This document shows positions 27,113-36,742 of a stretch of DNA of 64,000 nucleotides, one piece after another. Position 1 is the first letter of the stretch. Every line of letters begins with the position of its first letter. Position numbers and translations under genes: made by a program. Source of the DNA: Acetobacteraceae bacterium ESL0709 (GTDB lineage Bacteria > Pseudomonadota > Alphaproteobacteria > Acetobacterales > Acetobacteraceae); NCBI GenBank assembly GCA_029433415.1, contig JAQTIA010000002.1:630227-694226 (forward strand), in the 5' to 3' direction. Below the pieces are notes generated by a model that saw only the letters and a program-made list of their open reading frames with translations, had not been told where the DNA came from and searched no databases.

Positions 27113-29473
27113 TTGGTCCTGTATCCCTCACCTCTTTTCGGAGGCGTCTGTTTCCAGAGCAATGCAGGGGCTGGTGGTCCCGTTTCGTGCAGTCTTGTAT
27201 CCAGAGAAGAGGGTGCGGGTTTTCTGCAACCTGATTTTCATCCTCCTATCACAGGTCTTTTAAGGCGTGCCGGCGAATATTGCAGCGAGGCCGACCTTGA
27301 GGATATCCAGGCGGCGTATGACATAGCTGCCACGGCGCATGAAGGGCAGTGCCGTGATAATGGCGATCCTTACATAACGCATCCTATCGCTGTGGCGTCC
27401 ATTCTGGCTGGGTTCAGGATGGACAAGACCTCCATTATGGTGGGGTTGTTGCATGATACGATCGAAGATACCAACGTTACCTATGAGAGTCTGGAAAAAC
27501 GTTTCGGCCCCGATGTGGCGAGTATTGTCGATGGCGTGACGAAGCTGACCCGGCTGGAGCTTCAGTCGGACCGTACCAAACAGGCAGAAAATTTCCGCAA
27601 GCTCGTACTGGCCATGTCGCGCGACATTCGCGTTCTGGTCGTCAAGCTGGCGGACCGGCTGCATAACATGCGTACCCTGCATTATGTGAAGAGTGAGGAA
27701 CGCAGACGCCGTATTTCCCGCGAAACTCTTGATATTTATGCCCCCCTTGCCGAGCGTATCGGTATGGACCGGGTCAAGACCGAGTTGCAGAATATCGCTT
27801 TCGTCAATCTTGAGCCTGAAGCTGATGCAACGATAAGGGCAAGACTGAATTATCTCCGTGGTCAGGGTGCGGATATGATTGAGGAAATTGTCAAGGAACT
27901 CAAAAAACTCTGCCATGAAGCGGGCATCAAGGATGTGGAAGTTACGGGGCGCGAAAAATCGGCCTATTCGATCTGGGAGAAGATGAAGCGCCGTAATGTT
28001 GCCTTTGAGCAGCTTTCGGATATCATGGCTTTCCGTATCATCGTGCCAACGCGTGAAAATTGCTATATGGCACTGGGCGCCGTGCATGCGGCCTATCCTA
28101 TGATCGCTGGACGGTTCAAGGATTATATTTCTACCCCGAAAGCAAACGGCTATCAGTCTCTTCATACAGGGGTGACTCTGTACCGTCCGCAAAGCCAGAA
28201 AATTGAGGTCCAGATCCGTACGGAAGCCATGCATGATCTGGCCGAAAACGGCGTGGCGTCTCACTGGTCCTATAAGGAAAATCTTTCAGATGGCGGCGAA
28301 AGCGCCATGCTGTCAGAGAATTTCGGTACTTATACACGCAAATTGCGCTGGGTGCAGGATCTGCTTGATATTCTTGAAGACAGCCAGGGGCCAGACGAAT
28401 TTCTTGAGAATACAAAGCTTGAGCTTTATCAGGATCAGGTTTTCTGTTTTACTCCCAAGGGTGAGCTGATTTCCCTGCCTCGTGGGGCGACGCCTGTTGA
28501 TTTTGCCTATGCTGTGCATAGTCAGGTAGGTGATCGTTGCGTTGGCGCCAAGGTTAATGGCCGCCTGGTTCCGCTGCGTCATATTCTGGAAAATGGTGAC
28601 CAGATTGAAATTATGACGGCACGTGGCGGTCAGCCTTCTCCCTCGTGGGAGCGTTTTGTTGTCACGGGTAAGGCAAGGGCGCGCGTTCGTCGTTTTGTGG
28701 CGGCACAGCAGAAGCAGATTCATTTTGATAATGGAAAGGCTTCTGTTGCACGGGCATTCCGGCAGGAAGGGGTGCCCAAGTCAGATAAAATTCTTGAAGA
28801 TCTCCTGGGGGAATTGCGGCAGGCTTCGCTCCCGGATCTTTATATTGCTGTTGGCAGCGGCCAGCTTAATGCCCGTGATGTGGTGCGTGCCGCTTATCCT
28901 GAACTTGGGCGTCGCAGTCGTGCGCCGCGCATGGTACCCGGAATGCCCGCAAAACCGGTGGCTGGCGGCAAGGGTGGGAAAATAGAGCGAAGGGATGAGC
29001 ATCGGTCGCCGGAGGGAGAAATTCTCCGGGGCGTAGGGCGCGGTATTGAAGTTCATTTTGCGGGGTGTTGCCGTCCTGTTCCGGGAGATTCTATCGTAGG
29101 TGTCATTTCACAGGGAAAGGGAATTTCGGTTCATCAGAGAGATTGTCATAATCTGAGTGCGTTTGCTGAAACACCGGAACGTCTTATGGACGTCGAATGG
29201 AGTCCGGCCCTTCTCGAAAGGAAGGGGCCATGTCGTTACATTGCCCGTCTTTCAGTGGTGGCAGGTAATGACCCCAATATTTTGGCTTCGATGACCAATA
29301 TAGCCTCGCGTCATGAGAGCAGTGTCGTGAATCTGAGGATTGTCCATCGGCAGCTTGATTTTATGGAGATTTTTGTGGACGTTCAGGTCTGCGGTCTCGC
29401 TCATTTAATGACGATTCTGGCGGCCTTCCGTGCAGCAGAGGGCGTCATTCACGTTGAACGCGCCAAGAGCTAG
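27113..29473 (+). CDS. spoT: Bifunctional (p)ppGpp synthetase/hydrolase (Rel/SpoT)
   Basis: 786 residues. HD hydrolase domain (ITHPIAVASILAGF, LLHDTIEDT), RelA/SpoT synthetase domain (GREKSAYSIWEKMKRRN, DIMAFRIIV, TPKANGYQSLHTG), TGS domain (VFCFTPKGELISLPRGATPVD) and a C-terminal ACT domain (RYIARLSVVAGNDPNILA). It makes and degrades the stringent-response alarmone. The hydrolase His-Asp pair is intact. The start is a TTG at 27113, preceded at ideal distance by ggagg (27102-27106); no ATG upstream is in frame. The roughly 45 residues before the HD domain are not recognisable. Confidence 0.94.
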   Translation: MVLYPSPLFGGVCFQSNAGAGGPVSCSLVSREEGAGFLQPDFHPPITGLLRRAGEYCSEADLEDIQAAYDIAATAHEGQCRDNGDPYITHPIAVASILAGFRMDKTSIMVGLLHDTIEDTNVTYESLEKRFGPDVASIVDGVTKLTRLELQSDRTKQAENFRKLVLAMSRDIRVLVVKLADRLHNMRTLHYVKSEERRRRISRETLDIYAPLAERIGMDRVKTELQNIAFVNLEPEADATIRARLNYLRGQGADMIEEIVKELKKLCHEAGIKDVEVTGREKSAYSIWEKMKRRNVAFEQLSDIMAFRIIVPTRENCYMALGAVHAAYPMIAGRFKDYISTPKANGYQSLHTGVTLYRPQSQKIEVQIRTEAMHDLAENGVASHWSYKENLSDGGESAMLSENFGTYTRKLRWVQDLLDILEDSQGPDEFLENTKLELYQDQVFCFTPKGELISLPRGATPVDFAYAVHSQVGDRCVGAKVNGRLVPLRHILENGDQIEIMTARGGQPSPSWERFVVTGKARARVRRFVAAQQKQIHFDNGKASVARAFRQEGVPKSDKILEDLLGELRQASLPDLYIAVGSGQLNARDVVRAAYPELGRRSRAPRMVPGMPAKPVAGGKGGKIERRDEHRSPEGEILRGVGRGIEVHFAGCCRPVPGDSIVGVISQGKGISVHQRDCHNLSAFAETPERLMDVEWSPALLERKGPCRYIARLSVVAGNDPNILASMTNIASRHESSVVNLRIVHRQLDFMEIFVDVQVCGLAHLMTILAAFRAAEGVIHVERAKS

Positions 29474-29491
29474 TCGGGGAGAGCCGTAATA

Positions 29492-29899
29492 GTGATTTTG
29501 GGTATTGGCATTGATATCTGTCTGATAACGCGTTTGACAAAGGTCATGGAACGTCATGGTGACGCTTTTCTGAACAGGATTTTCCTGCCGGAAGAGCGCG
29601 CTTATGTGGAGCAGCTTGCTCCGAAAATGCATTGTGGGGCCTACGCCAAAAGATGGGCGGCCAAGGAAGCCTGTTCCAAGGCGCTAGGGACAGGATTTTC
29701 CCAGGGAGTGCGTTTTTGTGATATTAAGGTCACATCAAAGAGTTCGGGCGCTCCGGAGCTGACGCTTTTTGGGGGGGCTGCAAAGGTGCTTGAGGGGCTT
29801 TTGCCGCCGGGTCACGAAGCACAGCTTTTTTTGACAATGAGTGATGATGCCCCTTATGCCATGGCCAATGTGCTGATTCAGGCTGTGGCTCTCAGGTAA
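29492..29899 (+). CDS. acpS: Holo-[acyl-carrier-protein] synthase
   Basis: 135 residues. ILGIGIDICLITRL carries the magnesium-binding Asp and AKRWAAKEACSKAL the second acidic site. It transfers 4'-phosphopantetheine from CoA to ACP. GTG start at 29492, 18 nt after spoT. The usual T-D-I-V of the first motif reads I-D-I-C here, a mild variant. Confidence 0.93.
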   Translation: MILGIGIDICLITRLTKVMERHGDAFLNRIFLPEERAYVEQLAPKMHCGAYAKRWAAKEACSKALGTGFSQGVRFCDIKVTSKSSGAPELTLFGGAAKVLEGLLPPGHEAQLFLTMSDDAPYAMANVLIQAVALR

Positions 29900-29995
29900 T
29901 TTCCGCGGCGCTTCTGCAAGGGGCATGGTCCTGTGAGCGTTGGTGGTCTGGTAATATTCGATTTTGTTACAAGAAAAAGAGGATGATAAAACACC

Positions 29996-30838
29996 ATGGA
30001 TGATAAGCCGGAGAAGTCAGGCAAGGTAAAAAAAGAAGAAAATCTTGTCAGCTTTATATATCAGTGCGTGGTCATTATCGTTGGTGTTTTTCTGATCCGC
30101 TCCCTGTTGATTGAACCTTTCAATATTCCGTCAGGCTCTATGATTCCGACTCTCCAGATCGGAGATTTTGTGGCGGTTTCCAAATATAGTTACGGCTATT
30201 CACGCTATTCTTTTCCATTCTCACTGCCCTTGTTCGAAGGGCGTGTTATGGGGAGTCAGCCGCATCGTGGTGACGTTGTGGTTTTCCGTTATACGCAGGA
30301 TACGTCCATTGATTATATCAAGCGTGTGATCGGGCTGCCGGGGGATCATATCCGTATGGAAGATGGCAATCTGTTTATCAATGATCATGAAGTCACGCGT
30401 GATTCACTGGGCCATTATGAGGTAAAGGATGAAAGGGGTCGTTTGTTGAGTGGTATCCGGTACCGTGAGCATCTTCCAGCCTCAAGCGGAGATTCACTGG
30501 TCACTCATGAAATTCTGAAAATGCGTGAGGATGACGATGCCAATAATACCCAGGAATATGTTGTGCCTTCCGGGTGTCTGTTCATGATGGGCGATGATCG
30601 CGATGACAGTTCTGACAGTCGCTTCCAAGGTGGCAGAGAAACCGGAAAATGTGCAGCCCCGGCAGGAAATGATTTTCTGAAAGCGTCCGATCATGATCTT
30701 GGTTTTGTACCCATGGAAAATCTTGTGGGAAAAGCGCAGCGGGTCATGTTCTCAATGGATCTGAAACACCCTGCCTGGGCTTTCTGGTACTGGCCAGTGG
30801 AGGTCAGGTGGGGACGGACTTTTCACGGTATAAACTGA
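29996..30838 (+). CDS. lepB: Signal peptidase I
   Basis: 280 residues with one N-terminal transmembrane helix (residues about 17-39). Catalytic Ser48 lies in IPSGSMIPTL and the general-base Lys in DYIKRVIGLPGD; box E is FMMGDDRDDSSDSR. It cleaves signal peptides of exported proteins at the periplasmic face, including the OmpA, BamA and Skp precursors encoded in this window. First of lepB-rnc-era. Confidence 0.95.
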   Translation: MDDKPEKSGKVKKEENLVSFIYQCVVIIVGVFLIRSLLIEPFNIPSGSMIPTLQIGDFVAVSKYSYGYSRYSFPFSLPLFEGRVMGSQPHRGDVVVFRYTQDTSIDYIKRVIGLPGDHIRMEDGNLFINDHEVTRDSLGHYEVKDERGRLLSGIRYREHLPASSGDSLVTHEILKMREDDDANNTQEYVVPSGCLFMMGDDRDDSSDSRFQGGRETGKCAAPAGNDFLKASDHDLGFVPMENLVGKAQRVMFSMDLKHPAWAFWYWPVEVRWGRTFHGIN

Positions 30839-30840
30839 CG

Positions 30841-31590
30841 ATGGACCGTAATGAAACTCTTGTTGCCCTGCAAAAACGTCTGGGTCATGCCTTTGAACAT
30901 CCTTCTCTTTTGCAGGAGGCGCTGACACATCGTTCTGCCTTGGCAAGACGTCCGGGTAAACGTCATGGCAAGACTGAACCTCATGAGACGCTTGCCTGTC
31001 ATGGTGCCAAAACGTCGAATGAACGGCTTGAATTTATTGGTGATCGTGTTTTGGGGCTGGTTATAGCCCAGTGGCTTTTTGAACGTTTCCCGCGTGAACA
31101 GGAGGGGGCGCTCGGAGCGCGTCATGCTCATCTGGTCTCACGTCCTGTTCTGGCAGATATTGCCCAGATGATTGGGCTTGCTGAAGCCTTGCTGATTGCG
31201 CGCCATGAAGAAGTCGCCGGTATAAGGGAGCTTGCCAGCGTGCGCGCTGACGCGATGGAGGCTCTCTTGGGGGCCGTTTATCTGGATGCAGGGCTGGAAA
31301 AGGCGCGCAAGCTGATTCACCGTTTCTGGAAAGATGAGATAGATCGCGAGAAAATGCCCCATAAAGAGCCCAAGACGCTCTTGCAGGAATATGTGCTGGC
31401 GAAGGGAAATGACTTGCCGCAGTACGAGCTTCTTTCCGCAAAGGGACCTTCTCACTCGCCGGTTTTTTGCGTGGAAGTGACCGCTCTGGGACGTGCTGGG
31501 ACCGGAGAGGCCAAAAGCAAAAGACAGGCTGAAACGGCAGCGGCGGTCGATCTCCTTCAAAAACTTGGGCAGGAAACAAAGAGTGTCTGA
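30841..31590 (+). CDS. rnc: Ribonuclease III
   Basis: 249 residues. The signature NERLEFIGDRVLGLVIAQWL with the catalytic acidic residues, then AMEALLGAVYLDAG, then a C-terminal double-stranded-RNA-binding domain (DLPQYELLSAKGPSHSPVF). It processes rRNA precursors and structured mRNAs. The ATG at 30841, two bases after the lepB stop, matches family starts (MDRNETLVALQKRLGH). A GTG at 30808 with ggagg close by would add eleven residues and overlap lepB; it is less likely. Confidence 0.95.
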   Translation: MDRNETLVALQKRLGHAFEHPSLLQEALTHRSALARRPGKRHGKTEPHETLACHGAKTSNERLEFIGDRVLGLVIAQWLFERFPREQEGALGARHAHLVSRPVLADIAQMIGLAEALLIARHEEVAGIRELASVRADAMEALLGAVYLDAGLEKARKLIHRFWKDEIDREKMPHKEPKTLLQEYVLAKGNDLPQYELLSAKGPSHSPVFCVEVTALGRAGTGEAKSKRQAETAAAVDLLQKLGQETKSV

Positions 31591-32488
31591 ACAAACAAAA
31601 ACATCCTGCGGCTTTGTCGCTCTCGTCGGAGCGCCCAATGCGGGGAAATCCACGCTTCTGAACAGAATGGCCGGAGCAAAGCTCTCCATTGTCAGCCCAA
31701 AGGCGCAGACCACGCGTTTCAGGACGCTGGGGATTGTTATGCGGGGGCAGAGCCAGATTATTTTTGTGGATTTGCCAGGGATTTTCAAGCCAAGGCGCCG
31801 TCTTGACCGCGCCATGGTCAACGCTGCGTGGAATGGTGCGCAGGATGCAGATCTGACATTGTTTCTGGTTGATGCGCGCAAGGGACTGAAAGATGATGTG
31901 CGTGAAATCGCCGGAAAGCTTAAAAAGAGCGAGCGTCCTGTCTGGCTTGTCCTTAACAAGACAGATCTTGTTCCACCGGAAACATTATTGCCTCTGGCAA
32001 GGGATCTGTCCGAGCTTCTTTCTGTCCAGCAGGTTTTTATGGTCAGTGCCCAGACAGGTGCGGGAGTTGAGGATTTGCTTGACCGTCTGTCGGTCTCTCT
32101 TCCTTCAGGGCCGTATTTATATCCTGAAGATGATCTGACAGATCTCCCTGACCGTCTTCTTGCAGCGGAAATTGTACGTGAACAGATCTTTTTCCAGACG
32201 CAGGAGGAGGTTCCCTATCAGACAACGGTCGAGACTGAAAGCTACAAGGACCGTCCTGATGGTTCCGTGCGGATTGATGTGACGGTCTATGTGTCGCGTC
32301 CTGGTCATAAAGCCATCCTCATTGGCGAAAAAGGCCGCCGTATCCGTGAGATAGGCATGCGTGCGCGCCAGCAGCTCGAATCCCTGTTGGGGCATCCCTG
32401 TCATCTTTTCCTGAACGTCAAGGAGCGAGCTGGATGGGATGAGGAAACAGCCCGCCTGAAAGCGCTTGGACTCTCTGATTTTGCATAG
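31583..32488 (+). CDS. era: GTPase Era
   Basis: 301 residues. G1 GAPNAGKST (residues 16-24), G3 DLPGIF, G4 NKTD, and a C-terminal KH domain with LIGEKGRRIREIG. Era binds 16S rRNA and checks 30S maturation. The GTG start at 31583 overlaps the rnc stop by 8 nt and follows aggaa at good distance; the frame is open further upstream inside rnc but without homology. Confidence 0.95.
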   Translation: MSEQTKTSCGFVALVGAPNAGKSTLLNRMAGAKLSIVSPKAQTTRFRTLGIVMRGQSQIIFVDLPGIFKPRRRLDRAMVNAAWNGAQDADLTLFLVDARKGLKDDVREIAGKLKKSERPVWLVLNKTDLVPPETLLPLARDLSELLSVQQVFMVSAQTGAGVEDLLDRLSVSLPSGPYLYPEDDLTDLPDRLLAAEIVREQIFFQTQEEVPYQTTVETESYKDRPDGSVRIDVTVYVSRPGHKAILIGEKGRRIREIGMRARQQLESLLGHPCHLFLNVKERAGWDEETARLKALGLSDFA

Positions 32489-32557
32489 CACACTCGTTTG
32501 CTACTGGTCTTGTTGAGTCTGAAGCAGGCTTGTAAGAGAGGGATATGTTAGGATTTT

Positions 32558-33313
32558 ATGGGAGCAGAACGAATCATGAATGACACTCTTGAGAAAGAAA
32601 ATCTCCCATATAAAAGGGTTTTGCTCAAGGTCTCGGGTGAGGCTTTGATGGGGAAAGGTGATTTTGGCGTTGATCCCGCCATGGTGGAAATGGTGGCTAC
32701 TGATGTGGCCGATGTTGCCAATAGTGGCGTGCAGGTTTGTCTTGTTGTGGGCGGGGGTAATATTTTCCGCGGTGTTGCGGCGGCGGCTAAAGGGATGGAC
32801 CGGGCGCAAGGGGATTATGCCGGTATGCTGGCTACCGTCATCAATGCCCTGATGCTTCAGAACGCCCTGGAGCGCCGCGATAAGGAAACGCGTGTTATGT
32901 CAGCGATCCATATGGCGTCGATCGCGGAGCCTTATATTCGCAGGCGGGCAGTCCGTCATATGGAGAAAGGGCGTATTGTCATTTTTGCAGCGGGCACGGG
33001 AAATCCTTTCTTTACTACGGATACGGCAGCAGCTCTGCGGGCGAGTGAAATGGATTGTGACGCTCTTTTCAAGGGAACGCAGGTGGATGGTGTCTATTCA
33101 GCGGATCCGCGCAAGGAACCCGATGCTGTGCGCTACGATCATCTGAGTTATACAGAGGTTCTGACGCGTGATCTCCGCGTTATGGACGCGACGGCGATCA
33201 GTCTGGCACGTGAGAACAGTCTGCCGATTGTTGTGTTTAATATGCACTCTCCCGGTGCGTTCGGGACCGTCATTCGCGGTGAAGGACGTTTTACAAAAAT
33301 TGTAGAATCCTGA
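32558..33313 (+). CDS. pyrH: UMP kinase
   Basis: 251 residues. Amino-acid-kinase fold motifs: [41 protein letters not shown] and [11 protein letters not shown]. It converts UMP to UDP and is GTP-activated in bacteria. ATG at 32558 follows agga; a second ATG at 32576 is possible. First gene of the pyrH-frr-uppS-cdsA-dxr-rseP run. Confidence 0.95.
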   Translation: MGAERIMNDTLEKENLPYKRVLLKVSGEALMGKGDFGVDPAMVEMVATDVADVANSGVQVCLVVGGGNIFRGVAAAAKGMDRAQGDYAGMLATVINALMLQNALERRDKETRVMSAIHMASIAEPYIRRRAVRHMEKGRIVIFAAGTGNPFFTTDTAAALRASEMDCDALFKGTQVDGVYSADPRKEPDAVRYDHLSYTEVLTRDLRVMDATAISLARENSLPIVVFNMHSPGAFGTVIRGEGRFTKIVES

Positions 33314-33396
33314 AGATTTATTCCCGTTTTTAAAGTTGGTTCAGGCCTCGGGTGCAAGTATAGGGGTCTGTTTGTGATCAGGAAGGAACTCTCTCC

Positions 33397-33963
33397 ATGA
33401 GTACAGAGCTTAAAGAACTCGTCGCGGATTTGCAGCGTCGTATGGATGGTGCCCTGGAAAGTCTGCGCCGTGATTTTTCCGGTTTGCGGTCTGGGCGTGC
33501 AAGCCCCAATCTTCTGGAACCTGTGCGCGTAGAGGTTTACGGTTCTGTTGTTCCCCTCTCCCAGGTTGGTTCTGTTGCCGTGCCTGAGGCGCGTATGCTG
33601 ACAGTCTCAGTATGGGATCGCAGCGTGGTTGGTGCTGTGGAAAAAGCTATCCGGGACAGTGGTCTTGGTCTTAATCCTGCTTCAGAAGGGCAGACAATCC
33701 GCGTACCTATTCCGCAGCTGACTGAAGAAAGACGTAACGAACTTGCCAAGGCAGCAGCTCGTTACGCTGAAAACGCCCGTGTTGCCGTGCGCGGTGTGAG
33801 GCGTGATGGAATGGATAAGGCCAAATCTTTTGAGAAAAAAGGTGATATCAGCCAGGATGATCTGAAAAGCTGGAGTGATTCCATTCAGAAACTGACAGAT
33901 GACTATATCGGCCGTGTCGACAAGCTCCTTGGTGAAAAAGAGCGTGATATCAAACAGGTTTGA
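33397..33963 (+). CDS. frr: Ribosome recycling factor
   Basis: 188 residues. DLQRRMDGALESLRRDFSGL begins the three-helix bundle; SGRASPNLLEPVRVEVYG and IPQLTEERRNELAKAAARYA are the conserved blocks. With EF-G it splits the post-termination ribosome. It follows pyrH by 83 nt, the normal arrangement. Confidence 0.96.
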   Translation: MSTELKELVADLQRRMDGALESLRRDFSGLRSGRASPNLLEPVRVEVYGSVVPLSQVGSVAVPEARMLTVSVWDRSVVGAVEKAIRDSGLGLNPASEGQTIRVPIPQLTEERRNELAKAAARYAENARVAVRGVRRDGMDKAKSFEKKGDISQDDLKSWSDSIQKLTDDYIGRVDKLLGEKERDIKQV

Positions 33964-33978
33964 TGGTCTTTCCTGATA

Positions 33979-34716
33979 GTGTCTTCTTCCGATAAAGTTA
34001 CTGAACCTGTTGTCCTGTCCCCGGCGCATGTTGCTATCATTATGGATGGTAATGGTCGCTGGGCGCGTTCTCATGGGGCATCTGTCGCCTATGGGCACCG
34101 GGAAGGAGCTGAGGCCGTTCAGCGCTGTGTGCGTGGGGCTATTGCCCATAACGTAAAATTCCTGACTCTTTATGCCTTTTCGTCAGAAAACTGGAAACGT
34201 TCGCCGGAAGAAATCAGTAATCTTACGGCATTATTGCGCTTCTATATTCGTCACAAACTGGCTGAATTGCATAAGCAGGATGTGCGTTTGCAGATTATCG
34301 GGGAACCTGAGCGTTTTGGTGAGAGTTTGTACAATGAGTTGCAGTCTGCGGAGAGAAAAACAAGCCAAAACAGGACATTGACCCTGACACTGGCGCTTTC
34401 TTATGGAGGGCGTTCCGAGATTGTGATTGCAGCGCGCAAGTTGGCCCAGTCGGTGCTTGAGGGGAAACTTAGTCTGGATCAGATTGAGGAACATCATATG
34501 GCGGCCAATTTGCAGACAGCCGACATGCCGGACCCCGATATTGTCGTGCGTACCAGTGGGGAGCACAGGCTTTCCAATTTTCTCCTGTGGCAGTCTGCCT
34601 ATGCAGAGCTTCTGTTTCTTAATGTGCTGTGGCCAGATTTTCGGGAGCATCATTTCACCGAGATTATAGACCATTATGCGGGTCGGACGCGCCGTTTTGG
34701 AGGGCGCCCTCAATGA
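33979..34716 (+). CDS. uppS: Undecaprenyl pyrophosphate synthase (isoprenyl transferase)
   Basis: 245 residues. Catalytic Asp in IIMDGNGRWA, GHREGAEAV, YAFSSENWKR, and RTSGEHRLSNFLLWQSAYAE near the end. It builds the C55 carrier lipid for peptidoglycan and O-antigen. GTG start at 33979, 15 nt after frr. Its stop overlaps the cdsA start (ATGA). Confidence 0.95.
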   Translation: MSSSDKVTEPVVLSPAHVAIIMDGNGRWARSHGASVAYGHREGAEAVQRCVRGAIAHNVKFLTLYAFSSENWKRSPEEISNLTALLRFYIRHKLAELHKQDVRLQIIGEPERFGESLYNELQSAERKTSQNRTLTLTLALSYGGRSEIVIAARKLAQSVLEGKLSLDQIEEHHMAANLQTADMPDPDIVVRTSGEHRLSNFLLWQSAYAELLFLNVLWPDFREHHFTEIIDHYAGRTRRFGGRPQ

Positions 34717-35513
34717 AACCATTTTCAGAATGGAGTGAGCTTCATAAGAGACTGGCTTCCAGCCTGGTGCTGATTCCCATTGCCATATTTTGTCTGTGGT
34801 ATGGTGGCTGGTTCTATAATGGCCTGATTCTCCTGGTTATGGTTGGATTGGTATGGGAGGGAGAGACGCTTCTTCAGCAGCCTTTGAAGAGCTGGCGGGG
34901 GGCGCTTTTTCTTTTATGGCCTCTTGCGGCCGGGCTTATCGCCATCAAGGGCGATTTTCTGGAGCTGCTTTATTTCTCTATGTCTGCCTCGTTATTTGGT
35001 TTCCGCCCTTGGGGGCCTATTATCATTTCCATTATTGGCGGAAGCTCTCTTCTTTTCCTGAGAACAAGGGCTGAGGGACTGATGGAGGTTTTTCTCGTTT
35101 TGGGCGCGGTGATCGCCAGCGATAGTGGTGCCTATATTGTCGGTCGTCTTGTGGGTGGGCCCAAGCTGGCCCCATATATTTCTCCGGGGAAAACGATTTC
35201 GGGTTCAATTGGGGGAATTGTCACGGCTTTTTTGTTTTCAGGACTGCTCATCGGCTGGGGGACAGGAGAGTGGTCTGTGCAAGCGTTCTTCTGGGGTGGT
35301 GTTTTAAGTCTGGCAACGCAGACTGGTGATTTAATGGAAAGCGCTTTTAAACGGCGTATTGGTGTTAAGGATTCTGGAACATTGATTCCGGGGCATGGCG
35401 GTCTTCTGGATCGGTTTGACGGATTGCTGGTTGCGGCGCCTCTTGCTGCTTGTCTGGCTCTCCTGTCAGGCGAGCATCCTTTCTGGCAGCTTGGGCTGCA
35501 TTTTGGTCAGTAA
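34713..35513 (+). CDS. cdsA: Phosphatidate cytidylyltransferase
   Basis: 266 residues, several transmembrane helices. The CDP-diacylglycerol synthase signature is ESAFKRRIGVKDSG followed by LIPGHGGLLDRFDGLL. It makes CDP-diacylglycerol, precursor of all phospholipids. ATG at 34713 overlaps the uppS stop by 4 nt, so the genes are translationally coupled. Confidence 0.94.
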   Translation: MKPFSEWSELHKRLASSLVLIPIAIFCLWYGGWFYNGLILLVMVGLVWEGETLLQQPLKSWRGALFLLWPLAAGLIAIKGDFLELLYFSMSASLFGFRPWGPIIISIIGGSSLLFLRTRAEGLMEVFLVLGAVIASDSGAYIVGRLVGGPKLAPYISPGKTISGSIGGIVTAFLFSGLLIGWGTGEWSVQAFFWGGVLSLATQTGDLMESAFKRRIGVKDSGTLIPGHGGLLDRFDGLLVAAPLAACLALLSGEHPFWQLGLHFGQ

Positions 35514-35545
35514 GAATTCAAGCCTGTCGGGCGGAAAGAGGAATT

Positions 35546-36742
35546 ATGGTTATGGCGGTTGGGTCCGGGGTAAAAAGACGTCGTATCAGTGTCCTGGGAA
35601 GTACGGGCAGCATAGGCACGTCTACAGTTGACCTCCTGAAGTCTTTGGGGGAGGGAATTGAGGTTCGTGCTCTTGTGGGAGGAGCTAATGCTGCTCTTTT
35701 GGCGCAGCAGGCCCGTGAGCTGAAGGCAGAGCTGGCAGTCATTAATGATGAATCGTGTTTCAATGAACTGAAAGACCTTCTTAAGGACACTTCCGTAAAG
35801 GTCGCAGCCGGGCGTAAGGCTGTGATAGAAGCTGGTGCACTTGAAGCCGATTGGACCATGGCAGCCATTACGGGCGCAGCTGGGCTGGAGCCCACTCTGG
35901 CGGCCGCACGGAATGGCCATGCCGTAGCTTTGGCCAATAAAGAGGCTCTTGTCTGTGCAGGAGACCTGATGCTGAAGCTTGTCAGAGAGGCGGGGGCCAC
36001 GCTCCTCCCGGTTGATTCAGAGCATAATGCCATTGCCCAGTCTCTGGCGGGTTGTGACATGGCTCAGGTTGATAAAATCATCCTTACAGCTTCTGGCGGT
36101 CCTTTCAGGCGTGCTTCCCTGGAAGAAATGGCTATTGCCACGCCCGAAAAGGCACTGCGTCATCCGACATGGTCCATGGGGGCAAAAATTACGATTGATT
36201 CAGCCTCAATGGCCAATAAGGGGCTGGAGGTCATTGAAGCGGCGCGGCTGTTCGGGCTGGATGAAAGCCGGATAGACGTTATCGTTCATCCGCAGTCTGT
36301 CGTGCATGGCATGGTGTCTTTTATTGATGGTAGTTTTGTTGCACAGCTTGGAAGTGCCGATATGCGCATTCCTATCTCGCACTGTCTTGCCTGGCCGACT
36401 CGCATGAAAACAAATTGCGAGCGTCTGGATTTGGCCAGACTGGCAAAGCTGGATTTTGAGCCTGCTGATGAAGGACGTTTTCGTCCCTTGGCTCTGGCGC
36501 GGCAGGTTCTGCGTGCTGGCGGGGTTGCACCAACGGTGTTTTCGGCGGCTAATGAAATCGCGGTGGAAGCATTTCTTTCTGGCCGAATCCGCTTTCTGGG
36601 GATAGGGGAGCTGATTGATGCGAGCCTGCAAGCCATGAAAGAAAATCCCGTTCCCGAGACGCTGGATGACGTTCTTTTCTGGGACAAGAAAGGGCGTTCA
36701 CTGGCAGAGGAACAGATAGGGCAGATTAAAAGCCATGCATAG
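35546..36742 (+). CDS. dxr: 1-deoxy-D-xylulose 5-phosphate reductoisomerase
   Basis: 398 residues. NADPH motif LGSTGSIGTSTVDLL, VALANKEALVCAG, metal and substrate residues in LPVDSEHNAIAQSL, ASGGPFRRASLEEMA and IDSASMANKGLEVIEA. Second step of the MEP isoprenoid pathway, which feeds uppS upstream. Start ATG at 35546 with agagga 5 nt before. Overlaps rseP by 8 nt. Confidence 0.96.
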   Translation: MVMAVGSGVKRRRISVLGSTGSIGTSTVDLLKSLGEGIEVRALVGGANAALLAQQARELKAELAVINDESCFNELKDLLKDTSVKVAAGRKAVIEAGALEADWTMAAITGAAGLEPTLAAARNGHAVALANKEALVCAGDLMLKLVREAGATLLPVDSEHNAIAQSLAGCDMAQVDKIILTASGGPFRRASLEEMAIATPEKALRHPTWSMGAKITIDSASMANKGLEVIEAARLFGLDESRIDVIVHPQSVVHGMVSFIDGSFVAQLGSADMRIPISHCLAWPTRMKTNCERLDLARLAKLDFEPADEGRFRPLALARQVLRAGGVAPTVFSAANEIAVEAFLSGRIRFLGIGELIDASLQAMKENPVPETLDDVLFWDKKGRSLAEEQIGQIKSHA